From Microvelia longipes (lineage: Eukaryota; Arthropoda; Insecta; Hemiptera; Veliidae): 64,000 nucleotides of DNA. Positions 1 to 13,740 of this stretch are shown one piece after another (positions within the stretch are counted from its first letter, which is position 1; each line of letters begins with the position of its first letter). The notes under the pieces are model-generated. The model was not told where the DNA came from, did no database searches, and saw only the letters and a program-made list of their open reading frames with translations. Location of the stretch: contig JACMZG010000008.1 of assembly GCA_018340805.1 (NCBI GenBank), positions 30,455,847 to 30,519,846 of the forward strand, given 5' to 3'. A program made the translations under genes and the position numbers.

Positions 1-444
1 CTCAGTACATAGAGAGAAAATATCAAAATCTTTTTTAACACCACTAAAATCTAGTTGTAAATAGAAAAATCCAGTATGATAGGATTTAAAATAGACTGTA
101 TTTGGGGTTTAACAGTAATAATAGCTTAAATAAATAATAATATAATAGTTACGTTAATTTTACACGTATTGTGAAAACCTTTATACAAAATGTGAATCTA
201 TAAATAACCACAAAAACTTACAGTACTTATACTTAAATACTGAAATTTGACTGTGTTTCATAATTCAATTTTCAATTAATCTAATTACAAAAGCGAGTTT
301 ACCAAAATTGTTTGCATATTATCTACATAAGTTAATGTCCTTAGGTAAATAAATATTTTTTCAGGCGGCTGTGAGAAATAGGCACTTTACATCCTCGAAG
401 AAATAGGTGAAATACGTTTTTACAGCACGCAACAGTTTCGTAGT

Positions 445-467
445 TTTTACTGTCGGCGACAGTAAAA
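445..467. repeat. perfect 10-bp hairpin
   Basis: TTTTACTGTC, a three-base spacer GGC, then its reverse complement GACAGTAAAA. It lies just upstream of a CTCF-like site and a short CpG-containing ORF. It may be the end of a small transposon or part of a regulatory region. Confidence 0.5.
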
Positions 468-502
468 GTTTTTAACTGTCGTTGGTGAAGTTTCTGAAAT
501 AT

Positions 503-515
503 CCACTAGATGGCG
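503..515 (+). promoter_or_regulatory. CTCF-like binding site
   Basis: CCACTAGATGGCG matches the core CTCF consensus (CCASYAGRKGGC) conserved between flies and vertebrates. It is a single sequence match within AT-rich DNA. Occupancy is unknown, and the motif could also be carried by a repeat. Confidence 0.4.
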
Positions 516-676
516 TTAGTAGTTTACTACAAGGTTAATATTACACTCCTTATTCTTCTTACTTAGTTTTTTGAACGTTTGTGTTAACGAAGTTTTGTTA
601 TGTTCGGAAAGCGAGTTATTAATTATTTATTATATAGTGTTTAATAATCATCTATAGTGATTTAGAACTTTACAAT

Positions 677-811
677 ATGCCGCCAGAATTGGGCGATGCC
701 TTGATTCGAATTGAAACGAAGCGACCGAGAGAAGTGTACCGGCAAATTTTTATACATACTGCTTTTCTTCTAAAAAGTTTCTTACTAGTGTTGCGCCCGA
801 AAAAATAGCAT
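677..811 (+). other. short ORF, possible 5' exon of an unknown transcript
   Basis: An ATG in an acceptable context opens a 43-45-codon ORF starting MPPELGDALIRIETKRPREV. It is richer in CpG and charged codons than its surroundings. I do not recognise the peptide, and no strong splice donor follows it. It may be a short first exon, a decayed transposon fragment or chance. Its main support is local composition and the nearby CTCF-like motif. Confidence 0.15.
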
Positions 812-3800
812 ATGCTAAACGACTGGGAATGGCTTTTTTACCTTGGCCCTTTTAACTGTCTCGCTTCGCTCGACGGTAAATATAGTCTCCACGGTAAAAA
901 AAGAGATCGTTTCCTAGTCCTCTAACATAATATACTATTCAGTTATGCAGCATAAAATACTAAAATGCAAAAAAGCTTAGTAATCCGAATTACTGATTGA
1001 ATAACACTTTTGATATCTGGCATTTATTTATAGAACTCTAATTTGCCGCGATCTCTCCATTACTGTCATTAAAAAAGGCAGCAACTTATTTTATAATATT
1101 TAAGATTTATAGGAGATACGATAATATTAAAAGTTGCCAAATAAGAAACATTTAAGAAATTGAATAGTAGCTACTTCCGATCTAGCAGCACTAGAACAGT
1201 TTTATCCGGACATCATCATACAAATGAGATTTATTAGATCCAACAAGCCAAAAAACATCATTTTTCCGCTTTGTAATTTCTCTAATCTCAATGTCTCAAT
1301 AAAACCTTTTTGGATAACATTAAATCAGTCTAGAATGCAAGGCATTTGTGCTTAGAGATAAGTATGACGAATCATCAAATACCCACACAAAATTGATCAT
1401 TTATAAATTTTTTACATTAAGTCATCATAGAACTATAATAACGATGTTAGAACAGAGGTTTAGCAAAATTATTAAGAAATAATCCCTTAGGTATACTGAT
1501 AAATGAGTAAGTGAAGGTTAAACTTAAAAGGTAGCACAGTGTAAGGAATAAGGTGCAGATCTTCCGGGACTCTAACGTAAGAACGATATACAGGTTCTCT
1601 CATAATTGAATAAATCATAACAAACTCAAACATAGATAAAAGAATGTTTGGAAACTACATGCTCTGTATGATAAAAGTTTAGACACCGTGAGGCCAGGCT
1701 ATTGGATCATCAATATACTGACATAACAAGGCTCCGGGTATATTTCTCTTTACACGACAGATTACACACACATATAAAAAACTTGAACCTCAACAAAAAC
1801 ACGTATAATATAATACTAATACCGACACCATTCACCTACATTTTTACATTACTAACAGGACCTTGACCCCTAAACAGACTGTGACCGACATCCAATCTCC
1901 CCTTTTTATTTCCTTCTATCATCTTTCTCATTTCATTTATCTCACTTGCACTCGTTACGCAACCGATAATTCTTTCCTTTTCCCTAAGTATTAGGGAGGA
2001 ATCAAAACAATTTAAAACATCTACCTACCTCTGTCTGTTAGAAAGAGATCTAAGTGTTAGTTGATTCTAACTTTATTTAACTCATTAAGTCATTTCATGA
2101 CTCACTCGCACAGTACACCGACCTCACACCCATAACCTAACAATTATTAATTCACTCTCTTTCCAACGATAAAATATTTGTTTTTTGATTCACACACAAA
2201 CACACACGGTCTCTTACTATCACTACCGGCAAAATACTTTCATTGAATGATAATGAAAACACATTTCTTTTTCATACTCAAGGAAATACAAGTTAACAGA
2301 AACATCATGATAACATTATCAATGTAATATTACATTAAAACACATGGGAAAGTTATAGTGTTTAAAATAGTCAAATACACATCTCATATTGATATACTAT
2401 TGATAGATACTATTAAAAACTTAAAAGCGATTAATACGATGTTGACTGCTCGTACCAACAAGTTAAATAAGGTAGCCTAGAATTATATACTATGTAGTAT
2501 TTCAAAAAGATAATAAAGAAAAAATAAGGCATATTAACTCAAACTTAAAAAATAATTTTTAAAATGATAAGAAAAACGAAAAAAATATATTTAAAGACGT
2601 TGAAGAAACATACAAAAAAATATAAATCTAAAAAATAAAATACATCTAAGTTTTTAGATGTCTAATGGTTAAAATAGGTATTTTAAGTTAAATAAACATT
2701 ATAAGTTAATGAAAAATTTGTAATCTTACACTTGTGCAGCGCCCACATACTTTGTGGATAAGGAAAAGAGTATATAAAGGGAACCAATGGCTAAAGGGCC
2801 GTTAGTTCAATAAAGGAACCTTGCTTGAAAACCTAAGACGACACGGAATGAACGGGAAACACAAGATAAAACCTAATTAAGTAAACTGAAGAATAATAAA
2901 TGCGTGAAGACTTAAAAAAAAGAAAAGGAGACCCCAAAAAGAGTAAGGAAAATATTACTCTTAACATATTTATTTAAGATTAATATTTCTTAAAATAAAG
3001 CGCGTTAATTCAAAACTTAAGCGATTTCTCCTCGTATGAAATAAAAGTAAGGGATTAAAAACTGATAGAGTATGTTCAAATAGTTTCCTCCTTTTATTAC
3101 TAAAGACAAGTCAAGTTCCTGCCTTTTGAAGACCGTCTTCAAAGTCATTTTCCATGCCTATACCTTTGTTTCTATAAAATAAGTTTAAAATGTATCGGAA
3201 ACATATAACAAAACGATTAGGTGTAGAAAATCTATTTGAAAACGGCTTAGGACGTATTTTCATACTTGCAATGAAATATAATAAAAATTAAAAAGCCCTA
3301 CAGAAAGTTATAAAGAAGATCATCAATTATTAAATAATTTTAACCTATAGCCATCCATCGTAAGTTGTTTGCACCCACTCTTTCCCAAATAGAATTATGA
3401 ATGAAAACCAATGTCAGATTTATTTGGCCCACTTCAATCAACCGAATCCCCGTCTCTTTTTACAAACGCTACCTTCATACAATTATTTTGTTGGCTAAAC
3501 TCCAAATATAATTTGTTTTATTTTACGAAAAAAGGAAGCATTCCCTAAATGAGTCGTTATTTATATGACAATCGAGGGTCAAGGATTTAATTTGGCGTCA
3601 AAATATTTTTATGACATAACAGCTGAGATATTAAAAGATAGTTTATATAATAATCACTAATTCATATAAATATGAGAATCCCAGTTAAAATAATACAATC
3701 TGATCACGTCGTTTAAACGAGTTAATGTTTCTTAAAAAAATGCATGTTAGATTAAACTAGTTTTAGAGTAGTAAGTAATTCTATGGAAGAAAATAAAAAG

Positions 3801-4291
3801 CAGAACACTAAAAGGATACTTATAATATATGCAAGCATAAAGCATTTTATGCTTTTTAAGCATAAAACTGAGACAACTAAAACTTAAATTCCCTAATCAC
3901 TTAATAAAGTAGTTACGTGAAAAAAGAAAAGTGGACCTGCTCACAATGATTGGTTACCAAGATATAAATGGTATTCTTAAGTATTACTCAGCATAAAATA
4001 TATGTAAGTTAACTAAATAATTTGAACTCTATCACTAGTTTACAAAGGTGTTAATGGGTACACTAAAATCTCAACCAATAATGATTAAATGTTGATATAA
4101 TTAACTGACTTAACCGTTACTTAATAGGGCTACTTGATTGATAAATGGGCTAATTGTATTGATAAATTAAACTCAAAATAAAAAAATATAAGAATCAAAA
4201 TATTTAAAGAATTAAAGCAAATAATATTAGATTGATTAGTTAAAATTATAAACTATTAATCGTTATTAATACAATCAATTACAATTAATTA

Positions 4292-4355
4292 ACCCACGAC
4301 ACCGCTACAAGGCGTCGTGGGTGACAACCCCCATGTGGCCACTTCACGGCCACAT
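4292..4355. repeat. GC-rich double hairpin
   Basis: Two adjacent stem-loops sit in AT-rich DNA. The first pairs CCCACGAC (4293-4300) with GTCGTGGG (4314-4321). The second pairs ATGTGGCC (4333-4340) with GGCCACAT (4348-4355). On the minus strand they are followed by TTAA/TAAT-rich sequence, as could be expected for the structured 3' end of a non-LTR element, but this is inference. Confidence 0.55.
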
Positions 4356-6399
4356 CTCTAATCTAAAATAATTTATGCCAAATCAAGTACTTAAATATGC
4401 ATAAAGAAAGACGAAAAACGATTACCCATGAATACCTACATACAACAAGAAAATATTAACTTAAATAAATATGAAGAAATTAAAAATGTTTATAAAACAA
4501 TAAATAAATAAAGAGGCTCCAGTATTAGTATCTGCTAAATTAAGAAGTATTAACTAATACAAAAATACGAATAAAAGTCTAACTTCAAAGTACAAATACG
4601 TCCTTGACTTCAGATAAATGGTTTCATTCAAGAATAACAAGATAAACATAAAACTTGTAGCTAAAGCTTTAGTCGCTCAAAATGTCTATATTAGTTTGTC
4701 ATAATACAGGAGATGTATTATATAAGTGGCATACTGCTACTATACAAGCGAATATCCAAATGTATTAGTAAAAAACGTTTATTATTTTTTTTTATGTTAT
4801 TATTTTATTTTAGTAAAATAACGTAATTTATTTACATTGCGTTATTTAGGTCAATCGATAAATTTAGAACTAATGCTGATAAATAAAATTTAACATCATA
4901 CATTTGCTTGAAATATATAGTAGTACATTAGTATATATGTTCAGCCCAATCAGATCACTTTTTGAAGTTTAGTGATTTTTTGGAAGTTTTGCTAAGCCAT
5001 TTTATTAGGTTTATGACGTCACGCATTTTTCATAAGCAACAGTGTTCGAGAATATAATAATAATAATATTATTATTAAGGATTCGGAGTTGGCCGAAATG
5101 ACCGCCTACAATAGTAATAATTGTTGGCAACGTTATTGTATTGTTAACTCAGTCAATTGTACGTGGTTGTATTTGAATATTGAAAATTGCAGGCATAAAT
5201 TAATGCGATGATAAACAATTATAACTGATCGATAACTTAAAATAACAGAATCATTATAATTATTAAACTTAATGTACATGCTCACACCTGGCAAAAAAAT
5301 ATCGTTAAATAATTTAAATTATTGTTTTTTAATAATAATTAAAAGAGCAACAATAAAAACTAATATTATTCAGTAATTTCTTTTTGAATTAGTGTTTGCA
5401 ATACATAACAAAATAAAAAATCTTTCCAATATAATTAAATTACTTGCAACTACTGTAAAATGAAGTTCGTAGAAATTATTATGTGTAAAGATTAAAAAGA
5501 AGTCAGGTCTGCGTCATTATAATACAGACATGTTAGGATAAAATTCAATAATGACAGAGAACCCGATTTATTACACCTATATTCCGAAAAGATATAAAAA
5601 AAACATATTAAAAGTACAAAAATAATATAACGAAGAGGAATTTAAAAGAAGAAGCACGCATATCATGAGAAAATAAAAACGCTAAGTGATAAGTAACTCA
5701 ATTAAAAAATAACAAGCAGCAAGAATATAATATAAATAATTATTTTATTCAAGAACTTCTAGAGCGAGAACAAAGACTGAGGAATAATAATATGAGATAC
5801 AAAAGATAAAAATAATAAATAAACATAATAAAGAAAATATTATAAGACAAGAATAACTAAAAGGTAGAATTAAATAAAATAATTAATTACAAAAACATTC
5901 TTATCCATAAATAGTCAATGTTCATTATTTTTCTGTCATTATTAAAGAATGAAAGTATTACTAGTTTAAGATGTAAAAGGAAAGAAACATTGATTTAAAA
6001 CAATTGCGTGATTATAGAAGCTGAAGTTAATAAACTTGAAAATAATTTCCTTGTACGTAAAGCTACAAGTTTCAATTTAAAATGAAACGTCGAATAAAGT
6101 AATGTATAATAAATACTATTTATCCAATCAAATTATTAATGAGGAGTTGTAATTAATAGAAAAATGTTAACTATTAAGTTTACCTTTCTATTTAAGGTGT
6201 TGTTTTTTGCTAAATATTAATTAAAACTATAATAATTTTTGCAGCAGAGGAAATAATAAAATATAATAATAAAAATAATTTATCTCCATACGGTGTACAA
6301 TGTAAAGATTATTGACTAGTTTTTAGGAAATAAATAAGCACTTCCAAGGGAGAAAACTGTTACGCATAATTGGGGTTATAACTCTAGAATCATTAGCAT

Positions 6400-6710
6400 T
6401 ATAGCATATAGGAGGGGGTATTTTTCAATTTTTTATTTTGGAGTGGTATCCTTCAAATTTATAAGTGGGACAAATAAATTTTTTTACACATTTCCAGGAG
6501 CGGCACGCCTAAAATTTAGAGGGACCTAAACAAAAAATTATAACTAGCTCGAAATCCGTTTCAGACTAAAAGAAGTTATTTATAGCAATACATTTTTTGG
6601 GGGGAAGCCCCAAAATTTATTATAAGGCCTTGACAAAAAAAGTTGTTTACAGCAATTAAAAACTGTTTGGGGCACCCCCTAAATTTACGACGGGGGTTCG
6701 ACCCAGAAGA
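6400..6710. repeat. degenerate tandem repeat with G/C-run blocks
   Basis: Roughly 90-100 bp blocks repeat the pattern 'ccccaaaattta ... gttatttatagcaat ... tttttgggg', seen at about 6510-6600, 6600-6690 and onward. The runs of G and C at block edges could pair. No coding potential is seen. Confidence 0.4.
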
Positions 6711-8074
6711 TATAAAATACAACAAAAATTATAAAATTAAAAAAATAACAATAATTAATCAGCGTCAAGTCAAGAGATAAAATCTTAACACCTTGGGAGT
6801 AAAATATTTTCTCCTCGCAATAATTACTTGTGTAATTGTCACAACTCCCTTTTTGTTTGGGTTTGAGTTAAACATAATAATTCTTAAGTTTCGCCTCGGA
6901 TGTTAAAAATTTTGGTTTCCTCGGCTTCGCCTTAGGAATCAACACCAGCATTCTTAACGCATAAATAATTATCATAATTTATAAACATTAACAAGGAATA
7001 GGAAGTAATAGTAAATTTATGAATTATAATTCTAACAAAAGAAGTTAAAAACGCTTTTTTTAACAGTAAATAAAATAGAAAAAAGAAGGGATTACAAAAG
7101 GTAAACTTTTCATATCTACTAAGGGTAAAAAAATGAAGCATTTGCAAAACAGTTCATAGTTTTTATTCGAGTATAAGTTTTCCAATCCCACTCTTTTTAA
7201 CTCCTAACATTGTAAGTCGTAAAAACCTCATGCATACATTTGCATCAGTAACTTTGTCTGGTAGCGCTATAGATAAGATCCCCCAAAGTCAAAATAACAG
7301 CTATAAGAAACCCTTTCCTTCAAAATAAAAACTCTAACATAATATAAGGTTACGGTTGCCTCTTCTTACTTTTATTTGGCAACCCTCTTGGTTTTAACGT
7401 TTCGGCACGTAACCCCCAGAAAGTATTTTTTGCACTCGAGATATCTTCAGGTATCAGAGTTGATATTATACGTTAGTTTTTTCTTTCAACCCTCACTTTT
7501 ACAAAGTTAAACAGATCTATTTCTGGGATATAACCCTATATACATTACATGCATATTCATGAGCCTAAAATGCCTTCCCATTCGGATACGTCACTCTAAA
7601 AAGAGCAACAACAAAAAAACAGTATAATAAATTATTAATTCAAAGATTTTTTATTATATTATTTTACCTCTAGAGTTCATTTTTGCGCAAAGTTAATTTA
7701 AACGCGTTAAAGAAACTCTAATTAAAATTAAATGATGTATTATAATTTCCATTTAAAAAAAAACTGAATAATCAAAAATTGAATGAGTAAAACAGCTTTT
7801 ATCTCAAATAGCGTTCTGAAGACAACTTAAATTAAATACAGATGCGTATGTTTAATTCGTAAATTAGTGAAAAATAATATTATTAACCTTAAAATATAAA
7901 TAAATAAAATTTAAAGCATAAATTCTAACATAAATAACAAAGTAAGTTAATTAAACTTCACTGATCGAGTTTAAGTGATTTTCTCTCAAAAATTAGCTAA
8001 TGTAGCACACATAGTAGGTCCAAAGCCCGGAAGAGAGACACATATCTTTTCAAAGCTCCCTTATCACAAATATA

Positions 8075-8109
8075 GGCAATTTATAATATATATATATATA
8101 TAATATATA

Positions 8110-8150
<41 letters not shown>

Positions 8151-8151
8151 G

Positions 8152-8192
<41 letters not shown>
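8075..8192. repeat. compound (TA)n-(TG)n-(TA)n microsatellite
   Basis: Alternating TA runs flank a central TG run interrupted by GGGTG. The short ORFs on both strands here are translations of the simple repeat. Confidence 0.95.
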
Positions 8193-8193
<1 letters not shown>

Positions 8194-8572
8194 CCTGTTT
8201 AGGTTATGAAGGATATAAACCAACAACGTATGCAAGAAATGGATTATTAAGTAAGAAAAACAGTTACAAAGAAAATTCGCCTTCCTTGCGAACTTTCACA
8301 GATCATTTTTATACAGATGGCTTTAAAGGGGAGTCTTAAAGTTAAACACACGAGGTCCAGATATTGGAATATAGATGCAATAAGATAAAGTAAGGCCAAC
8401 CCTTTCACTTGTACTTGAAATACCTTTTCAAAAGATCCTCAAGGACTCAAAACATACAAAAACGACCCCCTAAATCTTAATGTTTACAAAGTAAAGTAGT
8501 AATAAAAATTAAGTTTCGCTCTCCTTCAAGATTATTTTTAACTGGTGAAAAGTAGACGTTAAGTTTTTATTC

Positions 8573-8838
8573 AGGTTGTATTTTATTATTGTATATTTAT
8601 TAGGTTGTATTTTATAATAGGTTCATTTATTGTTGTATTTTATTATTGTACATTTATTAGGTTGTATTTTATTATTGTATATTTATTAGGTTTATTTATT
8701 GTTTATTTTATTATTATACATTTATTAGGTTGTATTTTATTATTGTATCTTGTTAGGTTGTATTTTATATTAGATTTATTTATTGTTGTATTTTATTATT
8801 GTATATTTATTAGGTTTATTTATTGTTGTATTTTATTC
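8573..8838. repeat. AT-rich minisatellite, period about 29 bp
   Basis: The phrase 'ttattgtatatttattagg' followed by 'ttgtatttta' recurs at least seven times with small changes. Some units are replaced by 'tttatttattg'. It is non-coding, although it gives a hydrophobic ORF on the plus strand. Confidence 0.85.
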
Positions 8839-11489
8839 AAATAATAATCAAAAGGCTAAGGAAACTCTTATAAAAAGTTATTGCTAAAAAAGAAAATATA
8901 GACTGTTTAAGGGGAAAATTATTCCCAACAATTATAATCTTAAAGAGGCTGCAAAACATCCAATCGAATAATCGCACACCTGGAATCCAATAGAACTACT
9001 GATCTCAATTCAAATATATAATCCATGCAGAAGGGGAGGTTTTAAAAGGCTTCCAGTTTCAAATAGAAGGGTCCTTTATACAAGCATTGTGAGTACTTAC
9101 TTAATATTCAACAGACTTCTAGCACCCATTGAAATCATTCGTAAAATAATTTAAATTATGCTCTCAAGTCTTAACAAATAGCTTTATCTAAAAGAGGTCG
9201 CATACAATTTTGAATCTATTGCAAATCCAAGGAACGCTTGAAATATGATTGTAACATAATTAACTACTGACAGAGACAGCCTTTGTTCTTATTAATATAT
9301 ATGGTAACCGATGAAAATCTTTGCCTCTAAAAGTATTCAATTTTGCTCCTTACTCTCAAAATGAGAGGAATCATTAAAACAGCAAAACATTGGCATACTT
9401 GACTTATCCAATGACTACGTTTATGCGCCTTTAGATCCCAAAAATATAATGTCAATAAGTAAAATGAAACGTAAGTACAATTTTTTTGTAAACCTGCTGA
9501 AAGCCCAACTGCCTCACTGATGCAACACTCATATTAGTAATACATGCTAATTTTATACAACAATAAGACGATTTCATGAGAAATTACTTTTACCTTTAAC
9601 ACACAATAATTGGGATAAACTTATTTTAAGTCGTCTAAAAAGATTCCAGCTAATATATTTAATTCAAGCTATATTTTATAAGGCATAGAATAAAACTAAA
9701 AATCTAGAAGACTTTATAAATAAAAAAATGTCTTCACAGTAAAAAGAGTTACTCCTGTAGTTTTGTTACTTTTGTAAAATACATTCTTACACATACATAG
9801 CTTCTTTCCATTTGAAGTCTAAGAGTTACAAAAGGAATAAATAGAGCAAAGAGTATTTACAAGAAGAAATAGAGATAAAGAAACAGCAACCCAAGTGTTT
9901 TACATTACTTATATTTTATTTCCTTTTAAACTTGAAAAACATTATCTTTTCAAAAGAACTTCAAGTTTATTTTTTTACATTTATTTTTTATAAGACTTTT
10001 TCATTTTAAAATGAGTAAAGAAAATAATAAGTTAAAGGTATGTAATGTACAATGAAGAAAAGTCGGGCAAAGAAAATAAAAATTACTAGATATAAAAATT
10101 CAAAAGCTAAAAAAAAGAAAGATAAAACAGGCGCGATTCATAAGAGGCGCTCACAGAAAACGATAAGAATTAAAAAAGAAACTACGCTTTAGAATGTTTC
10201 AGAGGAAAAAAAAGTTTTACTTAAAAAGAGCATAGGGGGGCGGTTAAGTCTTTCTAAAAAGAGTAAAAGAAATGAAAAGAGAGAAGACTTTTTTAACCCA
10301 AAAGAACAGGACGAGCGTTTTTAACTTAAGTCTCATTTCGGTTCTACAAGAAGCTTTTTAGTTTTTTTCGGGTAGAAAAAGATCACTGTCATAGTTAAAA
10401 GGAAAAAGTAAAGTCTCCAGTGAGCTAAAGTCAGAGTTAGAAAGGTTAGCACAAAGAAGTAACTAACAGAGATAGCGTTATTCTATACCCTACACTTATA
10501 AGAAAGGACGTTATATTCTGGACGTGCAAGTCGCAGAAATCCAACTACAAAAGAAAGGAGAGGAGACTAAGTTTCTAAGAGAAGAAAACTCTATCCCCGC
10601 ACTCTCGATACCGTCTACAAAAAGCTCCGAGAGAAGTGCCTGGTAAAATGAGATAAGCATGGTGAATGTGACGTCACATAAACCTTTTACTCCAGTATCT
10701 TCCCTTTTCAACTCTTAAAGCTCCCCATCCCAAACTTTCTTTAACTTAATCCTAGATAGTTACTATCAACCCTTTTGACACTATACAATGCAACATTAAT
10801 TACATGACTACAAAGTTTGTGAACTAAGTACATTACATTAGAACTAAATGCAGTAAAAAAAAAAATAAAAAAGCATAAGTAAAGACAGAGATGTAAATAT
10901 ACAGCACACAACTAAAAAATTCTTTTTAAAGAATACTAACAATCCTAGACAAAGGCTATTAAAATGCTCTAAGAATATATTACATAAATTGTGCCAAGAT
11001 CTGAATAATTCAGCTACTTCAGCAACCAAATATTTTAAGTCTTAATTAATAAATACAATAAGATTTTACCCCACTAATCTAGTGAATAATAACATTATAA
11101 AATATGAGGGTAAGTTGAACTCTGGAAGAAACACTAGACTAGTTGCACACTTAAACAGAAAAGTTTGTATCATATAAGATATTAATCACACGCACTCCCT
11201 ATACATGCAAATATCCCAACATTTATACCAGATATTTATACAATCATGAATTAGAATAACGCCAGTATTAAGTTGTACCTAATGAATGAGTAGGTTAAGA
11301 CCGAAATAGTGTAAGAAATATTAATACGTGATTAATCATTTACAAACCATAGTTATTGTTTAAATCAGGAAAAGCGTAGGATAGAGAATTTAGGATTATG
11401 AATACTAATATTCATACGTTGTAACAATATGTATAAATAACTAATTAATAAAAGCAAAAAAGTTTCGTATAATGGATAAAATGGATTCA

Positions 11490-11960
11490 GGGTACCTTGC
11501 ATCTTTTTCTCATCACATCGGATTCGCTCCGTCCTCACTACTTCAGAGCTTTGCCCGTCACTAGCCAGTAAAAATATTCGCTTTATTCCAAGCGGTTACC
11601 TATCCAGACACTGACCTCGCTTGATGCTGCTTAAAATCAGTGATCCAACAAAAACGTATAAGTTATTCAATTAGTTAAACATGTTATACGCTTGTTGAAC
11701 CTATTTTAACAAGCCGTATTGAAATGAAAACTTAGTTTACTTATTTTTCCGCGTTTCGAGAACTTCGAAATTATTCCTGAGCCATTATTACCAGTAAATG
11801 ACGTCATAAATAATTTCTGGACAGCACAAGTAAAGCTATAGATTGATCAAGTTTTAACTTTCCAGCATAAATACAAAACCAATTCGTAAAAACTACTCAG
11901 GAGGTCTTAAAATATCTTAAATAGATAAAAACAGGTAAAATCCCGGTTTTAGATTTTTAA
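11490..11960 (-). repeat. 5S-like dispersed repeat, copy 1
   Basis: Reverse-strand copy of the family with a 5S rRNA-like core (11586-11635 here). Downstream on the plus strand it has the shared module with a 'gacgtcataaa' box, 'agcataaataca' and 'ctcaggaggtctta', also found near 13.2-13.7, 37.1-37.6, 40.9-41.3, 47.7-47.8 and 56.1-56.7 kb. Confidence 0.7.
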
Positions 11961-12984
11961 TGCAATAAATTAGGAAAAGTAAAAAGATGACAATATAATT
12001 GATGACGGGGCACTCAAATGATAGTTAATAATAAATAGACGAACACAAATGATAACAGTAGAAACATTACATTTTTTAAAAGGAAACTTGAAAGTACTAG
12101 AGAAAAAAAGTAAAAGTATATATTTATTCTTAATATACAAAATAATAAAAACGGCCAAAAGCTGCGGTTAAAAGAAACAAATGTAGGAAAGAAAAGAGGG
12201 TTGTAAAAATGTTTGATAAAAGAATTTTTAAATTTAATTTTCTATTTCTAAAAATGAAAAGAAATAAGAGGCGGACTCAAGAGCAAGAAAAAAAGAAATA
12301 TTGTTAACAAGCAGAAAAAATGTCAATATCAGCTAAAAGGTAGATAAAGTGGACGAACCGGATAAAATGAACCAATAAAGTATAAAAACGTAAGTAGAAG
12401 GGAAGGTTTAAAAGAAAAATAGAGAGGGAAAATTATTATTTTCTTTTAAGTAACATGGTCTCCGAAAAGATTACTTGGAACCAGAAAATAGGAAAAGAAG
12501 AGAATAAAAGATAAATAAAAACTTAAAAACTGGGGAAGAATCTCTCGGAGGTCCAGAGAATCAACTCAAGAGACTGAAGGAGAAATAAAAGAAAGATACT
12601 TAAAGAAGATCTGGTATTCTGAGTCTCAAGTGGAAATAAAAGAGGTTTCTTCTCTTCTACACAACACAAGAAATATAAAAAGGATGAGGCATGACAAAAG
12701 AATAGGCAAAGGATAAAGGGGCCTAGACTAAAGAGTATAAAGAGAAGTACTACAGTCCCAGTATAGTACAGTGGGGGAAATGACAGATGGCTTAGACTAG
12801 CATACTAAGACCTTTCATATAAAAGAAAACATCTAGCAAACGAGACAACATGGGGTTAGCAAGAATTGTAAAAGACATATAACATAACACAAAGATAAAA
12901 AAATTGAAAATTTATCAAATGAAATATAAATATGAAACGATAATTTAAAAAGGAGAAAGAATCTGTGCATCACCTTTATCTACT

Positions 12985-13740
12985 ACAAAAAATCGGGTAC
13001 AGCGTACCTCGGGACTTTTCCTCATCACATCGGATTCGCTACGTTCATCCCTCCTACTTCATACTCGCTTCGCTCGTCCTCACATAGTAAATACATCCGT
13101 TTCATTCCCAGCACTCACCCATCCAGGCACTGACCGAGCTTGCTGCTGACTATCTTTTATGATCCAACAAAAATCATGGATATACTTACCGTATTAAAAC
13201 GAAACTTCGTGCATTTATTTCTTACACATGTACCGCATTTCAAGTCAATAACATTATTTTCTGATTTTTACAAACTTTTTTATAAAACGTACACAAGTTA
13301 TCTGATAAATATTGAACTAATGCTGATAATGAAATATCATAAATATAGATAATAGATATCATAACTTTTATGCAATTAATTAAGAATATTTAATTACTAT
13401 CCGGATAGCACAACTAGACCTAACATTTTATTTTAGTGCAAAGTTTCAACTCTTTAGCAAAAACACACTGTGAGCTATGATGATAGCAGACACACACACC
13501 TATACAGACTGATAGAATAATACTATATATAGATGAGCATAACTGATAACAGCAATCAGGTTCACTGGTGGTCTTAAGTAATGCTGTCACCTTAACTGCA
13601 CTTATAGATTGATTTTTTTACCAAGTTTGCACTCTAGCATAAATACACTGGGAGCTACGACGATAACAGACACAGAGACACATACAGCCAGACAACTTTG
13701 TGAAAACCACTGAGAAGCCTTAAAACACATTCTTTAGTCA
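12985..13740 (-). repeat. 5S-like dispersed repeat, copy 2
   Basis: Reverse-strand copy with the clearest 5S-like segment. The reverse complement of 13103-13149 reads ...GGTCAGTGCCTGGATGGGT..., the 3' half of an animal 5S gene including the box C region. A module containing 'ggagctacgacgataacaga' occurs twice within the copy (about 13440-13515 and 13620-13697). The minus-strand tail carries the 'gacgagcgaagcgag' motif. Confidence 0.75.

Noticed and set aside
2765..2830. TATATAAAG with a possible initiator about 30 bp downstream
   Set aside because: A TATA-like word is expected by chance in DNA this AT-rich, and no ORF or repeat boundary supports a promoter.
8050..8339. ORFs rich in His/Thr/Ile/Tyr or Cys/Val
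   Set aside because: Both are readings of the (TA)(TG) microsatellite. The same applies to ORFs at 59326-59615 and 63674-63953.
8605..8844. 79-residue hydrophobic ORF resembling a membrane protein
   Set aside because: It is a reading of the 29-bp AT-rich minisatellite, where Phe/Ile/Leu/Tyr codons follow from composition.
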